64,000 nt of DNA, taken from NCBI RefSeq assembly GCF_001277215.2, contig NZ_CP013940.1, positions 3,348,001 through 3,412,000 on the forward strand, written 5' to 3'. Position 1 is the stretch's first letter, and each line of letters begins with the position of its first letter. The DNA comes from Cronobacter malonaticus LMG 23826 (GTDB lineage: Bacteria > Pseudomonadota > Gammaproteobacteria > Enterobacterales > Enterobacteriaceae). The notes beneath the pieces are model-generated. The model was not told where the DNA came from, made no database searches, and saw only the letters and a list, made by a program, of their open reading frames with translations. Shown here in pieces: positions 27,416 to 40,079 of this stretch. The position numbers were made by a program, and so were the translations under genes.

Positions 27416-27441
27416 AAAAGGCGCAGATATCTGCGCCTTTT
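27416..27441. terminator. Bidirectional terminator between secA and mutT
   Basis: A perfect palindrome: AAAAGGCGCAGAT (27416-27428) and its complement ATCTGCGCCTTTT (27429-27441). On the minus strand the stem is followed by six U, ending the secM-secA transcript. Confidence 0.88.
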
Positions 27442-27459
27442 ATGTCAGTTAACTACCGG

Positions 27460-30165
27460 TTAGCTTAAGCGGCCGTGGCACTGCTTATACTTTTTACCAG
27501 AGCCACACGGACAAGGATCGTTGCGGCCGACTTTACGATCACCGGTCTGCTCGGCAAGCGCTGCGGCTGCAGCAGTTTCGTCGTCCTGATGGCTGAGCTG
27601 TTGCATCTGCACCAGGCGCTCCGCCTCTTCGCGGCGCTGCTGTTCCATCGCTTCCACTTCTTCCGGCATACGCACCTGTACTTTGCTGATGGTGCTAATC
27701 ACTTCATATTTCAGTGACTCCAGCATGGCAGCAAACATGGCGAACGATTCGCGCTTATATTCCTGCTTCGGATCTTTCTGCGCATAGCCGCGCAGATGGA
27801 TACCCTGACGCAGGTAATCCATCGCCGCCAGGTGCTCTTTCCACAGGGAGTCCAGAGTCTGCAGCATCACGCCTTTTTCGAAGTGACGCATCATCTCTGC
27901 GCCCACGACTTCTTCCTTACGCGCATACACTTCTTTCGCGCTTTCCAGAATACGCTCACGCAGCGTTTCTTCGTGCAGATCCGGCTCTTTATCCAGCCAC
28001 TGCGCAATCGGCAGCTCCAGATCGAAGTCGTTTTTCAGACGCTCTTCCAGGCCCGGAATATCCCACATCTCTTCCAGCGACTGCGGCGGGATATGGGCAT
28101 CAATGGTCGCTTTGAAAACGTCTTCACGGATGCTGTTGATGGTTTCGCTGATGTCCGCCACGTCCAGCAGTTCGTTACGCTGGGTGTAGATCGCACGACG
28201 CTGGTCGTTGGCTACGTCATCATATTCCAGCAGCTGTTTACGGATATCGAAGTTGCGGCTTTCCACTTTACGCTGCGCGTTGGCAATCGCTTTGGTCACC
28301 CACGGGTGCTCAATCGCTTCGCCCGGTTTCATACCCAGTTTACGCATCATGTTGGCGACACGATCCGAGGCGAAAATACGCATCAGCGCATCTTCCATCG
28401 AGAGATAGAAACGAGAAGAGCCCGGATCGCCCTGACGACCAGAACGGCCACGCAGCTGGTTATCGATACGACGTGATTCGTGGCGTTCGGTACCAATAAT
28501 ATGCAGACCGCCAGAGGCCAGCACCGCGTCGTGGCGTTTCTGCCAGTCGGCTTTGATCTGCGCAATCTGTTCTTCACTCGGCGCTTCCAGTTCGGCAACT
28601 TCCGCCTGCCAGCTACCGCCCAGCATGATGTCGGTACCACGGCCTGCCATGTTGGTCGCGATGGTAACCGCGCCCGGATAACCTGCCTGCGCGACGATAT
28701 CCGCTTCGCGGGCGTGGAATTTAGCGTTCAGGACGTTGTGTTCGATGCCTGCTTTAGTAAGCGCCTGAGAGATCACTTCAGATTTCTCGATGGAGATAGT
28801 CCCCACCAGCACCGGCTGGCCTTTCGCGGTACGCTCTTTGATGTCTTCAATGATCGCATCGATCTTCTCGGCTTCGGTCATATAGACCAGATCCGGCAGA
28901 TCTTTACGAATCATCGGACGGTTGGTCGGCACCACGACGGTATCGAGCTTATAGATAGAGCTGAACTCAAACGCTTCGGTATCTGCGGTACCGGTCATCC
29001 CCGCCAGTTTTTCGTAGAGACGGAAATAGTTCTGGAAGGTGATCGAAGCCAGCGTCTGGTTTTCATTCTGGATTTCCACACCTTCTTTGGCTTCTACCGC
29101 CTGATGCAGACCATCAGACCAGCGGCGGCCCTGCATGGTACGGCCGGTGTGTTCATCGACGATGATAACTTCGCCATCTTTGACGATGTAGTCAACGTCG
29201 CGGGTAAAGAGCACGTGGGCGCGCAGCGCGGCGGTGACGTGGTGCATCAACATGATGTTGCCCGGCGAGTAGAGCGATTCGCCTTCATCCATGATGCCTT
29301 CTTTCACCAGCAGCTCTTCCACCAGCACCAGACCGCGCTCGGTCAGGTTAACCTGGCGCGCTTTTTCGTCTACCGAGAAGTGGCCTTCGCCCTGGAACGT
29401 GTCGGAGTCTTCTTTCTCCTGACGCACCAGATGCGGGATGATTTTGTTCACTTTCTTGTAAAGCTCGGAGCTGTCTTCGGCCGGGCCGGAAATAATCAGC
29501 GGCGTACGCGCTTCATCGATAAGAATGGAGTCCACCTCATCCACCAGCGCATAGTGAAGCTTCCGCTGCACACGGTCTTCCGGGCTGAACGCCATGTTGT
29601 CGCGAAGATAGTCGAAACCATATTCGTTGTTGGTGCCGTAGGTGATATCCGCGGCGTAAGCTTCACGCTTGGCAGGTGCCGGCATGCCGGACATGTTAAC
29701 CGCAACGCTCATCCCTAAGAATTCAAACAGCGGACGGTTATTTTCGGCGTCACGCTGCGCCAGATAGTCGTTAACTGTCACTACGTGAACGCCTTTGCCG
29801 GTCAGCGCGTTCAGATAGGCTGGCAGCGTCGCAGTCAGGGTTTTACCTTCACCGGTACGCATCTCTGCGATGCAGCGATCGTTAAGCACCATACCGCCCA
29901 GCAGCTGCACGTCGAAGTGGCGCATGCCGAAAACACGCTTGCTCGCTTCACGCACCACCGCGAACGCTTCCGGCAGCAGGTTTTCCAGCGTTTCGCCTTT
30001 TTCCAGACGCGCACGGAACTCTGCGGTTTTCGCTTTCAGCTCTTCATCGGAGAGCTTCTCCAGCGCTGGTTCCATGCCGTTAATAAGCGCAACGACTTTA
30101 CGCATACGACGTAAAGTACGATCGTTACGGCTACCAAATACCTTGGTTAACATTTTGATCAACAT
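27460..30165 (-). CDS. secA: Preprotein translocase ATPase SecA
   Basis: Motor that pushes preproteins through SecYEG. The start [20 protein letters not shown] gives 901 residues, as in E. coli; an upstream in-frame ATG lacks homology. DEAD-like motor motifs are present: Walker A MRTGEGKT near 102-109, Walker [16 protein letters not shown], and the second motor domain with [13 protein letters not shown]. The C-terminal zinc SecB-binding tail [16 protein letters not shown] is intact. It follows secM with a 57-base spacer, in which the ribosome site is exposed on SecM stalling. Confidence 0.98.
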   Translation of the reverse strand: MLIKMLTKVFGSRNDRTLRRMRKVVALINGMEPALEKLSDEELKAKTAEFRARLEKGETLENLLPEAFAVVREASKRVFGMRHFDVQLLGGMVLNDRCIAEMRTGEGKTLTATLPAYLNALTGKGVHVVTVNDYLAQRDAENNRPLFEFLGMSVAVNMSGMPAPAKREAYAADITYGTNNEYGFDYLRDNMAFSPEDRVQRKLHYALVDEVDSILIDEARTPLIISGPAEDSSELYKKVNKIIPHLVRQEKEDSDTFQGEGHFSVDEKARQVNLTERGLVLVEELLVKEGIMDEGESLYSPGNIMLMHHVTAALRAHVLFTRDVDYIVKDGEVIIVDEHTGRTMQGRRWSDGLHQAVEAKEGVEIQNENQTLASITFQNYFRLYEKLAGMTGTADTEAFEFSSIYKLDTVVVPTNRPMIRKDLPDLVYMTEAEKIDAIIEDIKERTAKGQPVLVGTISIEKSEVISQALTKAGIEHNVLNAKFHAREADIVAQAGYPGAVTIATNMAGRGTDIMLGGSWQAEVAELEAPSEEQIAQIKADWQKRHDAVLASGGLHIIGTERHESRRIDNQLRGRSGRQGDPGSSRFYLSMEDALMRIFASDRVANMMRKLGMKPGEAIEHPWVTKAIANAQRKVESRNFDIRKQLLEYDDVANDQRRAIYTQRNELLDVADISETINSIREDVFKATIDAHIPPQSLEEMWDIPGLEERLKNDFDLELPIAQWLDKEPDLHEETLRERILESAKEVYARKEEVVGAEMMRHFEKGVMLQTLDSLWKEHLAAMDYLRQGIHLRGYAQKDPKQEYKRESFAMFAAMLESLKYEVISTISKVQVRMPEEVEAMEQQRREEAERLVQMQQLSHQDDETAAAAALAEQTGDRKVGRNDPCPCGSGKKYKQCHGRLS

Positions 30166-30222
30166 AATAAATTCTCTGAAGCCTCGCACAGGCAAAAATT
30201 AAGTGAATAAGAATGAAAATAC

Positions 30223-30726
30223 TCAGGCGAGGTGACGAGGACCGGCGCGGATACCGTGCACCTGGCGAATCCAGGCGGAGACCGTAAAGGAAAGATGAGG
30301 GAGCAAACGCGGTGCGGGCTGCACCTGCGCGGCGGCAGGCTGCAAATCCTGCGTCAGCATCGCGCTAAGGGTATCCAGCAGCGCCAGATGATGCGCGTTT
30401 AGCGGCAGGCTTTCTTCCATCGCCATCGGCAGCGCCTGAGGCGCCATGGCGAAAGAGAGATGACGGATAACGGTGCGGATGGCGTGCTGCTGCCAGTAAT
30501 CGACACCAAACGCCGCAGAGCGTCTGGATGTTTCACTGATAAGCGCCAGTGAATCAAAACTGCGCAGCGTACCGGTATGGCTGGTGCTGGCCTCTGCAGG
30601 CGCGGCGGGTTCAGCGTTGTTATTGAGCGCAGGCAGGCCAAGACTGGCCGCGACCATCCCCAGAAGGAGATGCGGCCAGAAATAGCGTCTTCCAAACTGT
30701 CGCCAACGCATGAATATACCAGGCAC
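30223..30726 (-). CDS. secM: Secretion monitor SecM
   Basis: Leader protein whose ribosome stalls when export is slow, opening the secA ribosome site. The arrest motif [17 protein letters not shown] near the C-terminus keeps every critical residue (F, WI, GIRAGP). The signal sequence ([20 protein letters not shown]) is conserved, while the middle differs much from E. coli. A GTG at 30726 aligns with the GTG start of E. coli secM and gives 167 residues; the ATG at 30711 is the alternative. Confidence 0.93.
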   Translation of the reverse strand: MPGIFMRWRQFGRRYFWPHLLLGMVAASLGLPALNNNAEPAAPAEASTSHTGTLRSFDSLALISETSRRSAAFGVDYWQQHAIRTVIRHLSFAMAPQALPMAMEESLPLNAHHLALLDTLSAMLTQDLQPAAAQVQPAPRLLPHLSFTVSAWIRQVHGIRAGPRHLA

Positions 30727-30932
30727 TGTAACCCACCAGATAACGCCGGCCTTTGCCCACGTTATATTGTCTGTTAATAAGGGGATAAATATTACCATCA
30801 TTCCCACGAGGCGGCAGTAGTATCGCTGCGATACCTTACGCAATCCGCACAAGAAACCAGCAGTTAATCATCAGCAGGGAGATGGTAAAGCAGGGTAAAA
30901 GGCGAAGAGAAAAAATGGCTGTTTAAGAGCAA

Positions 30933-30985
30933 TAAAAAACGACTGGTGAACACAGGCCGGAGAGAGTACCTGGTCTACCAGTCGT
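30933..30985 (-). terminator. Terminator after lpxC
   Basis: ACGACTGGT (30939-30947) and ACCAGTCGT (30977-30985) form a 9-bp stem with a 29-base loop; on the minus strand a run of T follows (TTTTTTATT). It closes the long mraZ-to-lpxC array. Confidence 0.78.
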
Positions 30986-31004
30986 CTTTAGTCAGACTAT
31001 GCTG

Positions 31005-31943
<939 letters not shown>

Positions 31944-32023
31944 TCACCTTACCGATAGTGTACATCACAACCGGTGGGGCATTTTAGCACAAAGAGCGAA
32001 TATGCCCAACTTCCGGCTTATTC

Positions 32024-33175
32024 TTAATCAGCCTGCTTACGCAGAAACGCCGGAATATCCAGATAATCTGGCTCTTTTGCCGTCTGCGGCGTCGGGTCGT
32101 TAACCACTTTAGAAGCCGGTTTCTGCTCCTGGGTCAGCGGCGCCATACCGTGCTGCTGATAACGATCCATGGCTGGCTGCTGCGTCTGTTTGTTAGTGAC
32201 CAGCGTGATTTCCGGACGCTTATCCATGCCGATACCGGTCGCAACCACAGTCACGCGCAGTTCGTCGTTCATATCCGGGTCGAGAGACGTACCGATAACC
32301 ACGGTCGCGTTATCCGATGCGAAGGCACGGATGGTGTTACCCACGGTTTCGAACTCATCAAGACGCAGGTCGAAGCCCGCCGTGATGTTGACCAGAACGC
32401 CACGCGCGCCAGACAGATCGATATCTTCCAGCAGCGGGCTGGAGATCGCCATTTCGGCCGCTTCTTCCGCACGGTCTTCGCCGCTTGCAACGCCCGAACC
32501 CATCATAGCGTAGCCCATTTCAGACATCACGGTGCGCACGTCTGCAAAGTCGACGTTCATCAGGCCCGGACGCGTAATCAGCTCGGCGATACCCTGCACC
32601 GCGCCTTTCAGCACGTCGTTAGCCGCGCCGAACGCGTCCAGCAGGGAAATCCCGCGACCCAGCACTTTCAGCAGCTTGTCGTTAGGGATGGTGATCAGGG
32701 AGTCGACATGGCGGGAGAGCTCGGCAATACCCTGTTCGGCAAAAGCCATACGCTTTTTGCCTTCAAAGTTAAACGGCTTGGTCACGACAGCCACGGTCAG
32801 AATGCCGAGGTCTTTCGCCACTTCAGCGACAACTGGCGCAGCACCGGTGCCTGTACCGCCGCCCATACCGGCTGCGATAAACACCATGTCAGCGCCATCT
32901 AACGCGGCACGCAGCGCTTCGCGGTCTTCTTCCGCAGCGTTACGACCCACTTCCGGGTTTGCGCCCGCACCCAGACCTTTAGTGATGCCGCTACCAATCT
33001 GGATGGTCTGGCCGACTGCGGTTTTACGCAGTGCCTGGGCATCGGTGTTGACTGCGAAGAACTCAACACCTTCGATGCGCTCGCGCACCATATGTTCTAC
33101 GGCATTACCGCCGCCGCCACCGACGCCGATGACTTTAATCACCGCGTCGTTGGTCAGTTCCATAGGTTCAAACAT
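32024..33175 (-). CDS. ftsZ: Cell division tubulin homologue FtsZ
   Basis: GTPase that forms the Z ring. The 383 residues equal the E. coli length. The tubulin signature GGGTGTGAAP, the T7 loop NVDFADVRTVMSEMG and the C-terminal conserved peptide DYLDIPAFLRKQAD (binding FtsA, ZipA, ZapD) are all intact. It follows ftsA after 63 bases in the ftsQAZ order. Confidence 0.99.
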   Translation of the reverse strand: MFEPMELTNDAVIKVIGVGGGGGNAVEHMVRERIEGVEFFAVNTDAQALRKTAVGQTIQIGSGITKGLGAGANPEVGRNAAEEDREALRAALDGADMVFIAAGMGGGTGTGAAPVVAEVAKDLGILTVAVVTKPFNFEGKKRMAFAEQGIAELSRHVDSLITIPNDKLLKVLGRGISLLDAFGAANDVLKGAVQGIAELITRPGLMNVDFADVRTVMSEMGYAMMGSGVASGEDRAEEAAEMAISSPLLEDIDLSGARGVLVNITAGFDLRLDEFETVGNTIRAFASDNATVVIGTSLDPDMNDELRVTVVATGIGMDKRPEITLVTNKQTQQPAMDRYQQHGMAPLTQEQKPASKVVNDPTPQTAKEPDYLDIPAFLRKQAD

Positions 33176-33238
33176 AATGTCTCTCCGTTTTGTGCCTTTC
33201 GCCTGAGACCGCTAATTTTGTCCGGTCTCTGAAAAAAA

Positions 33239-34495
33239 TTAAAACTCTTTTCGCAGCCAGCTGTTGATCCGTTTGATCCACGAGCCGACTGAAGTCCGTT
33301 TTTCCACTTCCGCCTCACCGCTTAAATGCGATTCTTTACCATAGTGAAGTAAACCCACCGCCGTGGAGTAATAAGGCTCCTGGGCGTAATCGGTAAGGCC
33401 AGTAATATTTAAGGGTTGCCCGATACGCACCTGCGTATGGAACACCCGCTGCGCGCACGCCGCCAGACCTTCAATTTGCGCCGCGCCGCCGGTTAATACA
33501 ATCCCTGCCGCAAGATGATGTTTCACACCCTGCTGGCGAAGCTGCTCCTGCAACTGCAAAATTTCTTCGTTGACCAGATTAAGCAGCTCGGTATAACGCG
33601 GCTCAATCACTTCTGCCAGCGTCTGGCGCTGCAGACTGCGCGGCGGACGGCCACCCACGCTCGGCACTTCAACGCTCTCGTCTTTACCGACCAGCGACCC
33701 AAGCGCACAGCCATGGCGCACTTTAATCGCCTCGGCATCGCTCGGCGGCGTGCCGAAAGCATATGCGATATCGCTGGTCACCACGTTACCGGCATACGGA
33801 ATCACTTTAGTGTGACGCAGCGCACCGCCGGTGTAGACCGCGATATCCATTGTACCACCGCCGATATCCACCACGCAGACGCCCAGTTCACGCTCGTCTT
33901 CCGTTAAAACGGAGTAGCTGGATGCTAGGCCCGCGAAAATAAGTTGGTCAACTTTCAGACCGCAACGTTCCACTGCCTTGACGATGTTTTTCGCCATGTC
34001 ATTGTGGCAGGTGATTAAATGTACTTTCGCCTGCATGCGAACGCCGGATAAGCCAACCGGGTTTTTAATCCCTTCCTGGTAATCAATAGCGTATTCCTGA
34101 GGAATCACATGCAATACGCGATGTTCATCGCGTACGCGTACTGATTTTGCGGTATGGACAACATTTTCAACATCTTCCTGCGTCACTTCCTCTTCGGAGA
34201 TCGGCACCATCCCGATTTCGTTCTGGCAGCTAATATGCTTGCCGGAAAGCGCCAGGTAGACGGAAGAGATCTGGCAATCCGCCATCAGTTCGGCCTGGTC
34301 AATCGCGCGCTGAACGCATTTCACCACCGATTCCAGATCGTTAACGCCGCCTTTGTCCATCCCGCGGGACGGACAGCTTCCCACGCCAATGATATTGATC
34401 ATACCGTCGGGCAGAACTTCCCCTACCAAAGCGGCGACCTTCGCAGTGCCAATCTCCAGTCCAACTACCAGTTTTCTGTCCGTCGCCTTAATCAT
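33239..34495 (-). CDS. ftsA: Cell division actin homologue FtsA
   Basis: Anchors FtsZ to the membrane and recruits later division proteins. The 418 residues (420 in E. coli) show the actin-fold phosphate motifs [14 protein letters not shown] and [17 protein letters not shown] and the C-terminal amphipathic membrane helix [15 protein letters not shown]. Two residues are missing near ERVTASVGSW relative to E. coli. The start overlaps the ftsQ stop by four bases. Confidence 0.98.
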   Translation of the reverse strand: MIKATDRKLVVGLEIGTAKVAALVGEVLPDGMINIIGVGSCPSRGMDKGGVNDLESVVKCVQRAIDQAELMADCQISSVYLALSGKHISCQNEIGMVPISEEEVTQEDVENVVHTAKSVRVRDEHRVLHVIPQEYAIDYQEGIKNPVGLSGVRMQAKVHLITCHNDMAKNIVKAVERCGLKVDQLIFAGLASSYSVLTEDERELGVCVVDIGGGTMDIAVYTGGALRHTKVIPYAGNVVTSDIAYAFGTPPSDAEAIKVRHGCALGSLVGKDESVEVPSVGGRPPRSLQRQTLAEVIEPRYTELLNLVNEEILQLQEQLRQQGVKHHLAAGIVLTGGAAQIEGLAACAQRVFHTQVRIGQPLNITGLTDYAQEPYYSTAVGLLHYGKESHLSGEAEVEKRTSVGSWIKRINSWLRKEF

Positions 34496-35322
34496 TGTTG
34501 CTCTGCCTGTGCCTGATTCTGTTGCTGATTAATTTCCTCAGTGGGGGCCGGCTCCCAGCCGACCGCCGCGCCGGAGTCGTAGCGCAAATCGACATAGCTT
34601 ATCTGCTTATGGTCAGTTTGCGCTTGCTGTTGCAGAACCGGGTACAGCTCTACAAAGCGTTCCAGGCGTTTCATTGTGTCATCCCGGCCAAGATTGAGCT
34701 TGATATTATTGCTCAACGTCACCTGCCAGGAGCGACGCGCGGTCATCGCCGCTTCCTTCAGTGTAAATTTATCTTTCGCCAGCACCTGCCCCATCGCGCG
34801 AAAACCCTGCAGCACTTCGTTCTCGCTACCTTCGGGGCCATACAGTAGCGGTAAGGTTTGCTTACTGGCGCGATCGGACGGCACGCTGAAGGCCGTACCG
34901 TCGGTGTCGATCATGTGCTGGTCATTCCAGCGTGCTATCGGCACATATTCAACCAGATGAATCTTCAATTCGTCCGGCCATTGCTTTCTTACGCTCGCCT
35001 GCTTAATCCACGGCAAACGTTCTATCTGATTCTGGATGATATTCACGTCCTGCGTCATAAACGTACCCGGCGCGCCCAGCGCCAGGATGGACTGGCGAAT
35101 ATCATCATTGCGGGTGTAATGGCGCTCGCCCGTTACCACCAGCTTTGAAAGCGGCAGGCGCTGGGCATCTTCCATCCACCCCAGCACCATCCAGCCGCCG
35201 AATATCACGGTTAACACGACCGCCAGCAGAAAGACGATGCCTGCGAGACGGGTCCCATTATTACGGCGCGAAACCGTATTTTCTTCAGGACGATTTTTCG
35301 TGTTCAGCGCAGCCTGCGACAT
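34492..35322 (-). CDS. ftsQ: Cell division protein FtsQ
   Basis: Bitopic protein of 276 residues that links early and late divisome parts and binds FtsB-FtsL. A short cytoplasmic tail precedes one membrane helix ([20 protein letters not shown], about 25-45), followed by the POTRA domain ([20 protein letters not shown]) and the beta domain. Length equals E. coli. It begins one base after the ddlB stop. Confidence 0.97.
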   Translation of the reverse strand: MSQAALNTKNRPEENTVSRRNNGTRLAGIVFLLAVVLTVIFGGWMVLGWMEDAQRLPLSKLVVTGERHYTRNDDIRQSILALGAPGTFMTQDVNIIQNQIERLPWIKQASVRKQWPDELKIHLVEYVPIARWNDQHMIDTDGTAFSVPSDRASKQTLPLLYGPEGSENEVLQGFRAMGQVLAKDKFTLKEAAMTARRSWQVTLSNNIKLNLGRDDTMKRLERFVELYPVLQQQAQTDHKQISYVDLRYDSGAAVGWEPAPTEEINQQQNQAQAEQQ

Positions 35323-35323
35323 A

Positions 35324-36244
35324 TCAGTTCGCCAGCTCCAGAATACGCACCACCAGCTGCGAGAAGCTCATGCCCGCCTGACGCGCCGCCATCGGCACCA
35401 GACTATGGCTGGTCATGCCAGGCGCCGTATTTACCTCAAGCAGATAAAACTCACCGTCGCTGTCCTGCATCACGTCCACGCGGCCCCAGCCCCGGCAGCC
35501 CAGCACACGCCAGGCGTCCATCACCAGCGCCTGTAACGCCTGCTCGCGTTCAGCGTCAATGCCCGCCGGGCAAAAATATTGTGTCTCATCCGAGAGATAC
35601 TTCGCCTCGTAGTCATAAAACACGCCGGCAGGCTGGATGCGAATCGAAGGCAGGATCTCATCGCCGAGAATGGCGACGGTAAATTCCGGGCCGCTCAGCC
35701 ATTTCTCTACCAGCACTTCGCTGTCGTGTTCAAACGCCAGTTCGAGCGCGGGCAGTAACGCTTCCGCGCTGTCGACTTTCGACATGCCGACGCTTGAACC
35801 TTCGCGGCTCGGCTTCACGATAACCGGCAGGCCCAGCGCCGCGATACGCGCGCTTAATGCCTCGCTAAGGCCGCCAGTGATGTCCTGACGCTCCAGCGCC
35901 ACCCACGGCGCTACCGGCAACCCTGCGCCCTGCCAGAGCAGTTTGGTGCGCAGTTTATCCATGGTGATGGCCGACGCCATCACACCGCTACCGGTATAAG
36001 ACAGGCCGAGATACTCCAGCATCCCCTGCAGCGTGCCGTCTTCGCCGCCGCGACCATGCAGCGCGATAAAAACTTTATCGAACCCTTCTTCTTTCAGCGT
36101 CGTCACACATACGTCGCGCGGATCGACAGCGTACGCGTCCACGCCCGCCTCTTTCAGGCCCGCAAGCACCGCGCTGCCGGATTGCAGGGAGACGTCACGT
36201 TCCGCCGAATTACCGCCCAGCAGTACAGCGATTTTCTCAACCAT
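35324..36244 (-). CDS. ddlB: D-alanine--D-alanine ligase B
   Basis: Makes the D-Ala-D-Ala end of the peptidoglycan stem. The 306 residues of the ATP-grasp fold contain [16 protein letters not shown], the loop [14 protein letters not shown] and the metal-binding [15 protein letters not shown]. Length equals E. coli DdlB. The start overlaps the end of murC by eight bases. Confidence 0.98.
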   Translation of the reverse strand: MVEKIAVLLGGNSAERDVSLQSGSAVLAGLKEAGVDAYAVDPRDVCVTTLKEEGFDKVFIALHGRGGEDGTLQGMLEYLGLSYTGSGVMASAITMDKLRTKLLWQGAGLPVAPWVALERQDITGGLSEALSARIAALGLPVIVKPSREGSSVGMSKVDSAEALLPALELAFEHDSEVLVEKWLSGPEFTVAILGDEILPSIRIQPAGVFYDYEAKYLSDETQYFCPAGIDAEREQALQALVMDAWRVLGCRGWGRVDVMQDSDGEFYLLEVNTAPGMTSHSLVPMAARQAGMSFSQLVVRILELAN

Positions 36245-37703
36245 GCGCGTTCTCCTCGGGTTGCAGCTTCGCTTCCGCCAGCTGGCGCGCGATTTTACCG
36301 ATATTGCCCGCGCCCTGAACCAGAATCAAATCGTTGCCCGACAACACCGGTGCCAGCATCGCGGCGACCTGTGCCGGATCGGAAACCAGAATCGGGTCTA
36401 CTTTGCCGCGCGCGCGGATCGTGCGGCACAGCGAGCGGCTGTCGGCACCCGGGATCGGCGCTTCACCCGCCGGATAGACATCCAGCATCAGCAGTACATC
36501 GACCTGCGACAGCACGTTAGCGAAATCGTCATACAGATCGCGCGTGCGGGTGTAGCGGTGCGGCTGGAAAATCATCACCAGGTTTTTCTCCGGCCAGCCT
36601 GCGCGGGCAGCGCGCACGGTTGCATCCACTTCCGTCGGATGATGACCGTAGTCATCCACCAGCATCGCCGTGCCGGATTTACCGTTCACGTTCGAAAGCG
36701 GGAACTCGCCGAGGAAGTCAAAGCGACGCCCGGTGCCCTGGAAGCTCTCCAGCGCGCGCAAAATGGCCTCGTCTTCAATCCCCTCTTCCGTCGCCACAGA
36801 CACCGCCGCCGCCGCGTTCAGCGCGTTATGACGGCCCGGCGCGTTCAGCGTCACGTGCAGTTCCGGCTTGTCCTGACGCACCAGCGTGAAGTGCCCCTGC
36901 GCGCCAGTCTGGCGATAATTTTCCACACGTACATCGGCATCTTCACTGAAACCATAAGTGGTAATTTGACGCCCGACGCGCGGCAGCAGCTCGCGGATCA
37001 CCGGGTCGTCAACACACATCACCGCACGGCCGTAAAACGGCAGGTTATGCAGGAAGTTAATAAACGTCTGCTTCAGGTTCTCAAAGTCGCCATGGTAAGT
37101 GTCCATGTGGTCGGCTTCGATATTGGTCACAATCGCGACCATCGGCTGCAAATGCAGGAATGACGCGTCGCTTTCGTCGGCTTCGGCAATCAAATAACGG
37201 CTGTTGCCTAGGCGCGCATGCGTGCCCGCCGCTTTCACCAGACCGCCGTTGACGAACGTCGGGTCGAGGCCCGCTTCGGCGTAAATGCTCGACACCATCG
37301 CAGTGGTCGTCGTTTTGCCATGCGTGCCGGCAACGGCGATACCGTGACGAAAACGCATCAGCTCCGCCAGCATCTCGGCGCGGCGGATAACGGGAATACG
37401 CGCCTCATGCGCCGCCACGATCTCCGGGTTATCCGCAGAGATAGCGCTCGACACCACCACCACGCTCGCATCGAGCACGTTTTCCGGGCGATGGTTGAAA
37501 TAAATGGTGGCGCCCAGCGCCGTCAACTGCTGCGTGACAGCGTTCGGCGCCAGATCGGACCCGCTGATCTGGTAGCCTTCATTCGCCAGCACTTCCGCAA
37601 TGCCGCCCATACCGGCGCCGCCGATGCCAACGAAGTGAATGTGCCGGACACGACGCATCTCGGGCACGATAGAACGCAGTTTCGCCAGTTGTTGTGTATT
37701 CAT
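36237..37703 (-). CDS. murC: UDP-N-acetylmuramate--L-alanine ligase
   Basis: Adds the first amino acid to UDP-MurNAc. The 488 residues (491 in E. coli) begin with the Rossmann motif [20 protein letters not shown], then the Mur ligase P-loop [11 protein letters not shown] and [14 protein letters not shown]. It lies 67 bases after murG and overlaps ddlB by eight bases. Confidence 0.98.
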   Translation of the reverse strand: MNTQQLAKLRSIVPEMRRVRHIHFVGIGGAGMGGIAEVLANEGYQISGSDLAPNAVTQQLTALGATIYFNHRPENVLDASVVVVSSAISADNPEIVAAHEARIPVIRRAEMLAELMRFRHGIAVAGTHGKTTTTAMVSSIYAEAGLDPTFVNGGLVKAAGTHARLGNSRYLIAEADESDASFLHLQPMVAIVTNIEADHMDTYHGDFENLKQTFINFLHNLPFYGRAVMCVDDPVIRELLPRVGRQITTYGFSEDADVRVENYRQTGAQGHFTLVRQDKPELHVTLNAPGRHNALNAAAAVSVATEEGIEDEAILRALESFQGTGRRFDFLGEFPLSNVNGKSGTAMLVDDYGHHPTEVDATVRAARAGWPEKNLVMIFQPHRYTRTRDLYDDFANVLSQVDVLLMLDVYPAGEAPIPGADSRSLCRTIRARGKVDPILVSDPAQVAAMLAPVLSGNDLILVQGAGNIGKIARQLAEAKLQPEENAHG

Positions 37704-37770
37704 TCTTTAAAAGCCTTTGGCAAACGCCATAACATCATCAATCACGCGGAACAAACATTATCCGCAATCG

Positions 37771-38838
37771 TCACGCGCGGGCGACCGCGCGTACTTCATC
37801 AGCGACCTTTTCGGTCGCGTCGGGAATGGCGGCCGCTCTTGCCCGCTCAGCCATTTCAAGCAGCGTGGCGCGATCCCATCCCTTCAGCGTCTCGCTCACC
37901 GCCTCAACGGTAAACTGCGGCTGCTCGAGAATCTTCGCCGCGCCCGCTTTCTCAAGCGGCAGCGCATTCCAGTATTGCTGCCGGTCTTTATGCTGGAATG
38001 GCACAAACAGCGCCGGCAGCCCGGCGGCGGCGATTTCGCTCACCGTCAGCGCGCCGGAGCGGCATACCACCACATCCGCCCACGCGTAGGCTGCCGCCAT
38101 GTCATCGATAAATTCGGTCACTTTATGCTGCGGCTGGCCCGCAGCGGCATACGCCTGCTGGACATCTTCCTGCGCGCCTTTACCGCTCTGATGCCAGATA
38201 GTCACGGCATCGTCCAGGCGCGCCGCCACCTGCGGCATCGTCTGGTTCAGGATGCGCGCGCCCTGCGAACCACCGACCACCAGCACGCGCACCGGGCCTT
38301 CACGGCCCGCGAGACGCGCCTGCGGCAGCGGCAGCGCCAGTACGTCGGTACGCACCGGGTTGCCTACGACCTCCGCGTTCGGGAACGCGCCGGGGAATGC
38401 CTGCATCACGCGGCTCGCGATTTTCGCAAGCCATTTGTTGGTCAGTCCCGCGATGCCGTTCTGCTCATGCAGGACGACAGGAATACCGAGCGACCACGCC
38501 GCCAGCCCGCCAGGGCCAGATACATAGCCGCCCATACCCAGTACGACATCGGGCTTAAAACGCTTCATGATCGCCCGCGCCTGCCGCCAGGCGTTAAAAA
38601 TACGCACCGGCGCCAGCGCCAGTGCTTTCAGGCCCTTACCACGCAGGCCGGAGATCCGAATAAAATCGATCTCAATGCCGTGTTTCGGCACCAGGTCTGC
38701 TTCCATGCGATCGGCGGTCCCCAGCCAGCGAACCTGCCATCCCTGCGCCATCAGATGGTGCGCTACGGCGAGCCCTGGAAAGACGTGTCCGCCCGTTCCG
38801 CCCGCCATCACCATCAGCCGCTTTGGTTGACCACTCAT
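37771..38838 (-). CDS. murG: UDP-GlcNAc:lipid I N-acetylglucosaminyltransferase
   Basis: Peripheral GT-B enzyme at the inner face of the membrane that makes lipid II. The 355 residues contain the G loops [16 protein letters not shown] and [12 protein letters not shown] and the UDP-GlcNAc site [20 protein letters not shown]. Length equals E. coli. Start overlaps ftsW by four bases. Confidence 0.98.
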   Translation of the reverse strand: MSGQPKRLMVMAGGTGGHVFPGLAVAHHLMAQGWQVRWLGTADRMEADLVPKHGIEIDFIRISGLRGKGLKALALAPVRIFNAWRQARAIMKRFKPDVVLGMGGYVSGPGGLAAWSLGIPVVLHEQNGIAGLTNKWLAKIASRVMQAFPGAFPNAEVVGNPVRTDVLALPLPQARLAGREGPVRVLVVGGSQGARILNQTMPQVAARLDDAVTIWHQSGKGAQEDVQQAYAAAGQPQHKVTEFIDDMAAAYAWADVVVCRSGALTVSEIAAAGLPALFVPFQHKDRQQYWNALPLEKAGAAKILEQPQFTVEAVSETLKGWDRATLLEMAERARAAAIPDATEKVADEVRAVARA

Positions 38839-40079
38839 CGTGAACCTCGTGTAAACGCCTGGGCTTTCTCCAGACGCGTTTCATAATCTATGCGCAACAA
38901 CAACATAATCGCCGTCGACATAATCAGCAGGCTCGAACCGCCGTAACTGATAAGCGGCAGCGTCAGGCCTTTGGTCGGCAGCATACCCGCCGCCGCGCCG
39001 ACGTTAACCAGCGCCTGGAAACTAAACCAGATACCGATAGAACAGGCCAAAAAGCCCGCGAAACGCTGATCGGTTTCCAGCGCGCGACGCCCTATCGACA
39101 TGGCGCGAAAAGCCACGAAGAATACCATCAAAAGCGCCAGTACCACACCGATATATCCCAGTTCTTCCCCAATAATGGAGAAGATGAAGTCGGTATGCGC
39201 TTCGGGTAAATACTCCAGTTTCTGCACCGAATTCCCAAGCCCCTGCCCCCACAACTCGCCGCGGCCAAACGCCATCAGCGACTGGGTCAACTGGTAGCCG
39301 CTGCCGAACGGATCTTCCCACGGGTTCCAGAACGAAGTAACGCGGCGAATACGGTAAGGCTCGGCGAGGATCAGCAGCACGACCGCCGAAATGCCCATGC
39401 CGATAATCGCGATGAACTGCCAGAGCTTGGCGCCGGCGAGAAAGAGCATCGCAAGCGTCGTCACGAACAGCACCACCACCGTACCGAGGTCAGGCTGCGC
39501 CAGCAGCAGCACCGCCATCACCAGAATAACGCCCATCGGTTTTAAGAAGCCGCGCAGGTTGTTGCGCACTTCATCGACCTTACGCACCAGGTAGTTCGAC
39601 AGATAACAAAAGAGCGACAGTTTGGAGAACTCCGCCGGCTGAATACGCAGCGGGCCGAGCGCAATCCAGCGCGACGCGCCGTTAACCGAACTGCCCACTA
39701 CAAGCACGATCAGCAGCATCACAATCGAGGCGATAAGCATCGCCGCACTGTGGCGCTGCCAGAACTCCATCGGCAGGCGCAGCGTCACCATCGCCAGGCC
39801 AAACGCCAGCAGCAGATACAGGCCGTCACGCTTGGCGAACAGGAAAGGATCGTTCGCCAGACGCTGGCCAACCGGCATTGACGCCGACGTCACCATGATA
39901 AAACCAATCGCCGCAAGCCCGAGCGTCAGCCAGAGCAGCGTACGGTCGTACATGACGAGGCTGGTGGTGTCCTTCTCGCGCGAACCCATCACCCAGCCGC
40001 GAAGCGCCCGGAAAATCCAGGCAAGAATGCCCATTCCAGGGAACCGCGGCAGGCGAAGGCGAGGAAGCGATAAGCGCAT
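38835..40079 (-). CDS. ftsW: Septal peptidoglycan polymerase FtsW
   Basis: SEDS-family glycosyltransferase acting with FtsI at the septum. The 414 residues have about ten membrane helices; signature parts are [20 protein letters not shown] and the C-terminal [20 protein letters not shown]. Length equals E. coli. It overlaps murD by one base and murG by four. Confidence 0.98.
   Translation of the reverse strand: MRLSLPRLRLPRFPGMGILAWIFRALRGWVMGSREKDTTSLVMYDRTLLWLTLGLAAIGFIMVTSASMPVGQRLANDPFLFAKRDGLYLLLAFGLAMVTLRLPMEFWQRHSAAMLIASIVMLLIVLVVGSSVNGASRWIALGPLRIQPAEFSKLSLFCYLSNYLVRKVDEVRNNLRGFLKPMGVILVMAVLLLAQPDLGTVVVLFVTTLAMLFLAGAKLWQFIAIIGMGISAVVLLILAEPYRIRRVTSFWNPWEDPFGSGYQLTQSLMAFGRGELWGQGLGNSVQKLEYLPEAHTDFIFSIIGEELGYIGVVLALLMVFFVAFRAMSIGRRALETDQRFAGFLACSIGIWFSFQALVNVGAAAGMLPTKGLTLPLISYGGSSLLIMSTAIMLLLRIDYETRLEKAQAFTRGSR

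Noticed and set aside
28480..29718. Plus-strand frame of 412 codons
   Set aside because: Antisense shadow of secA.
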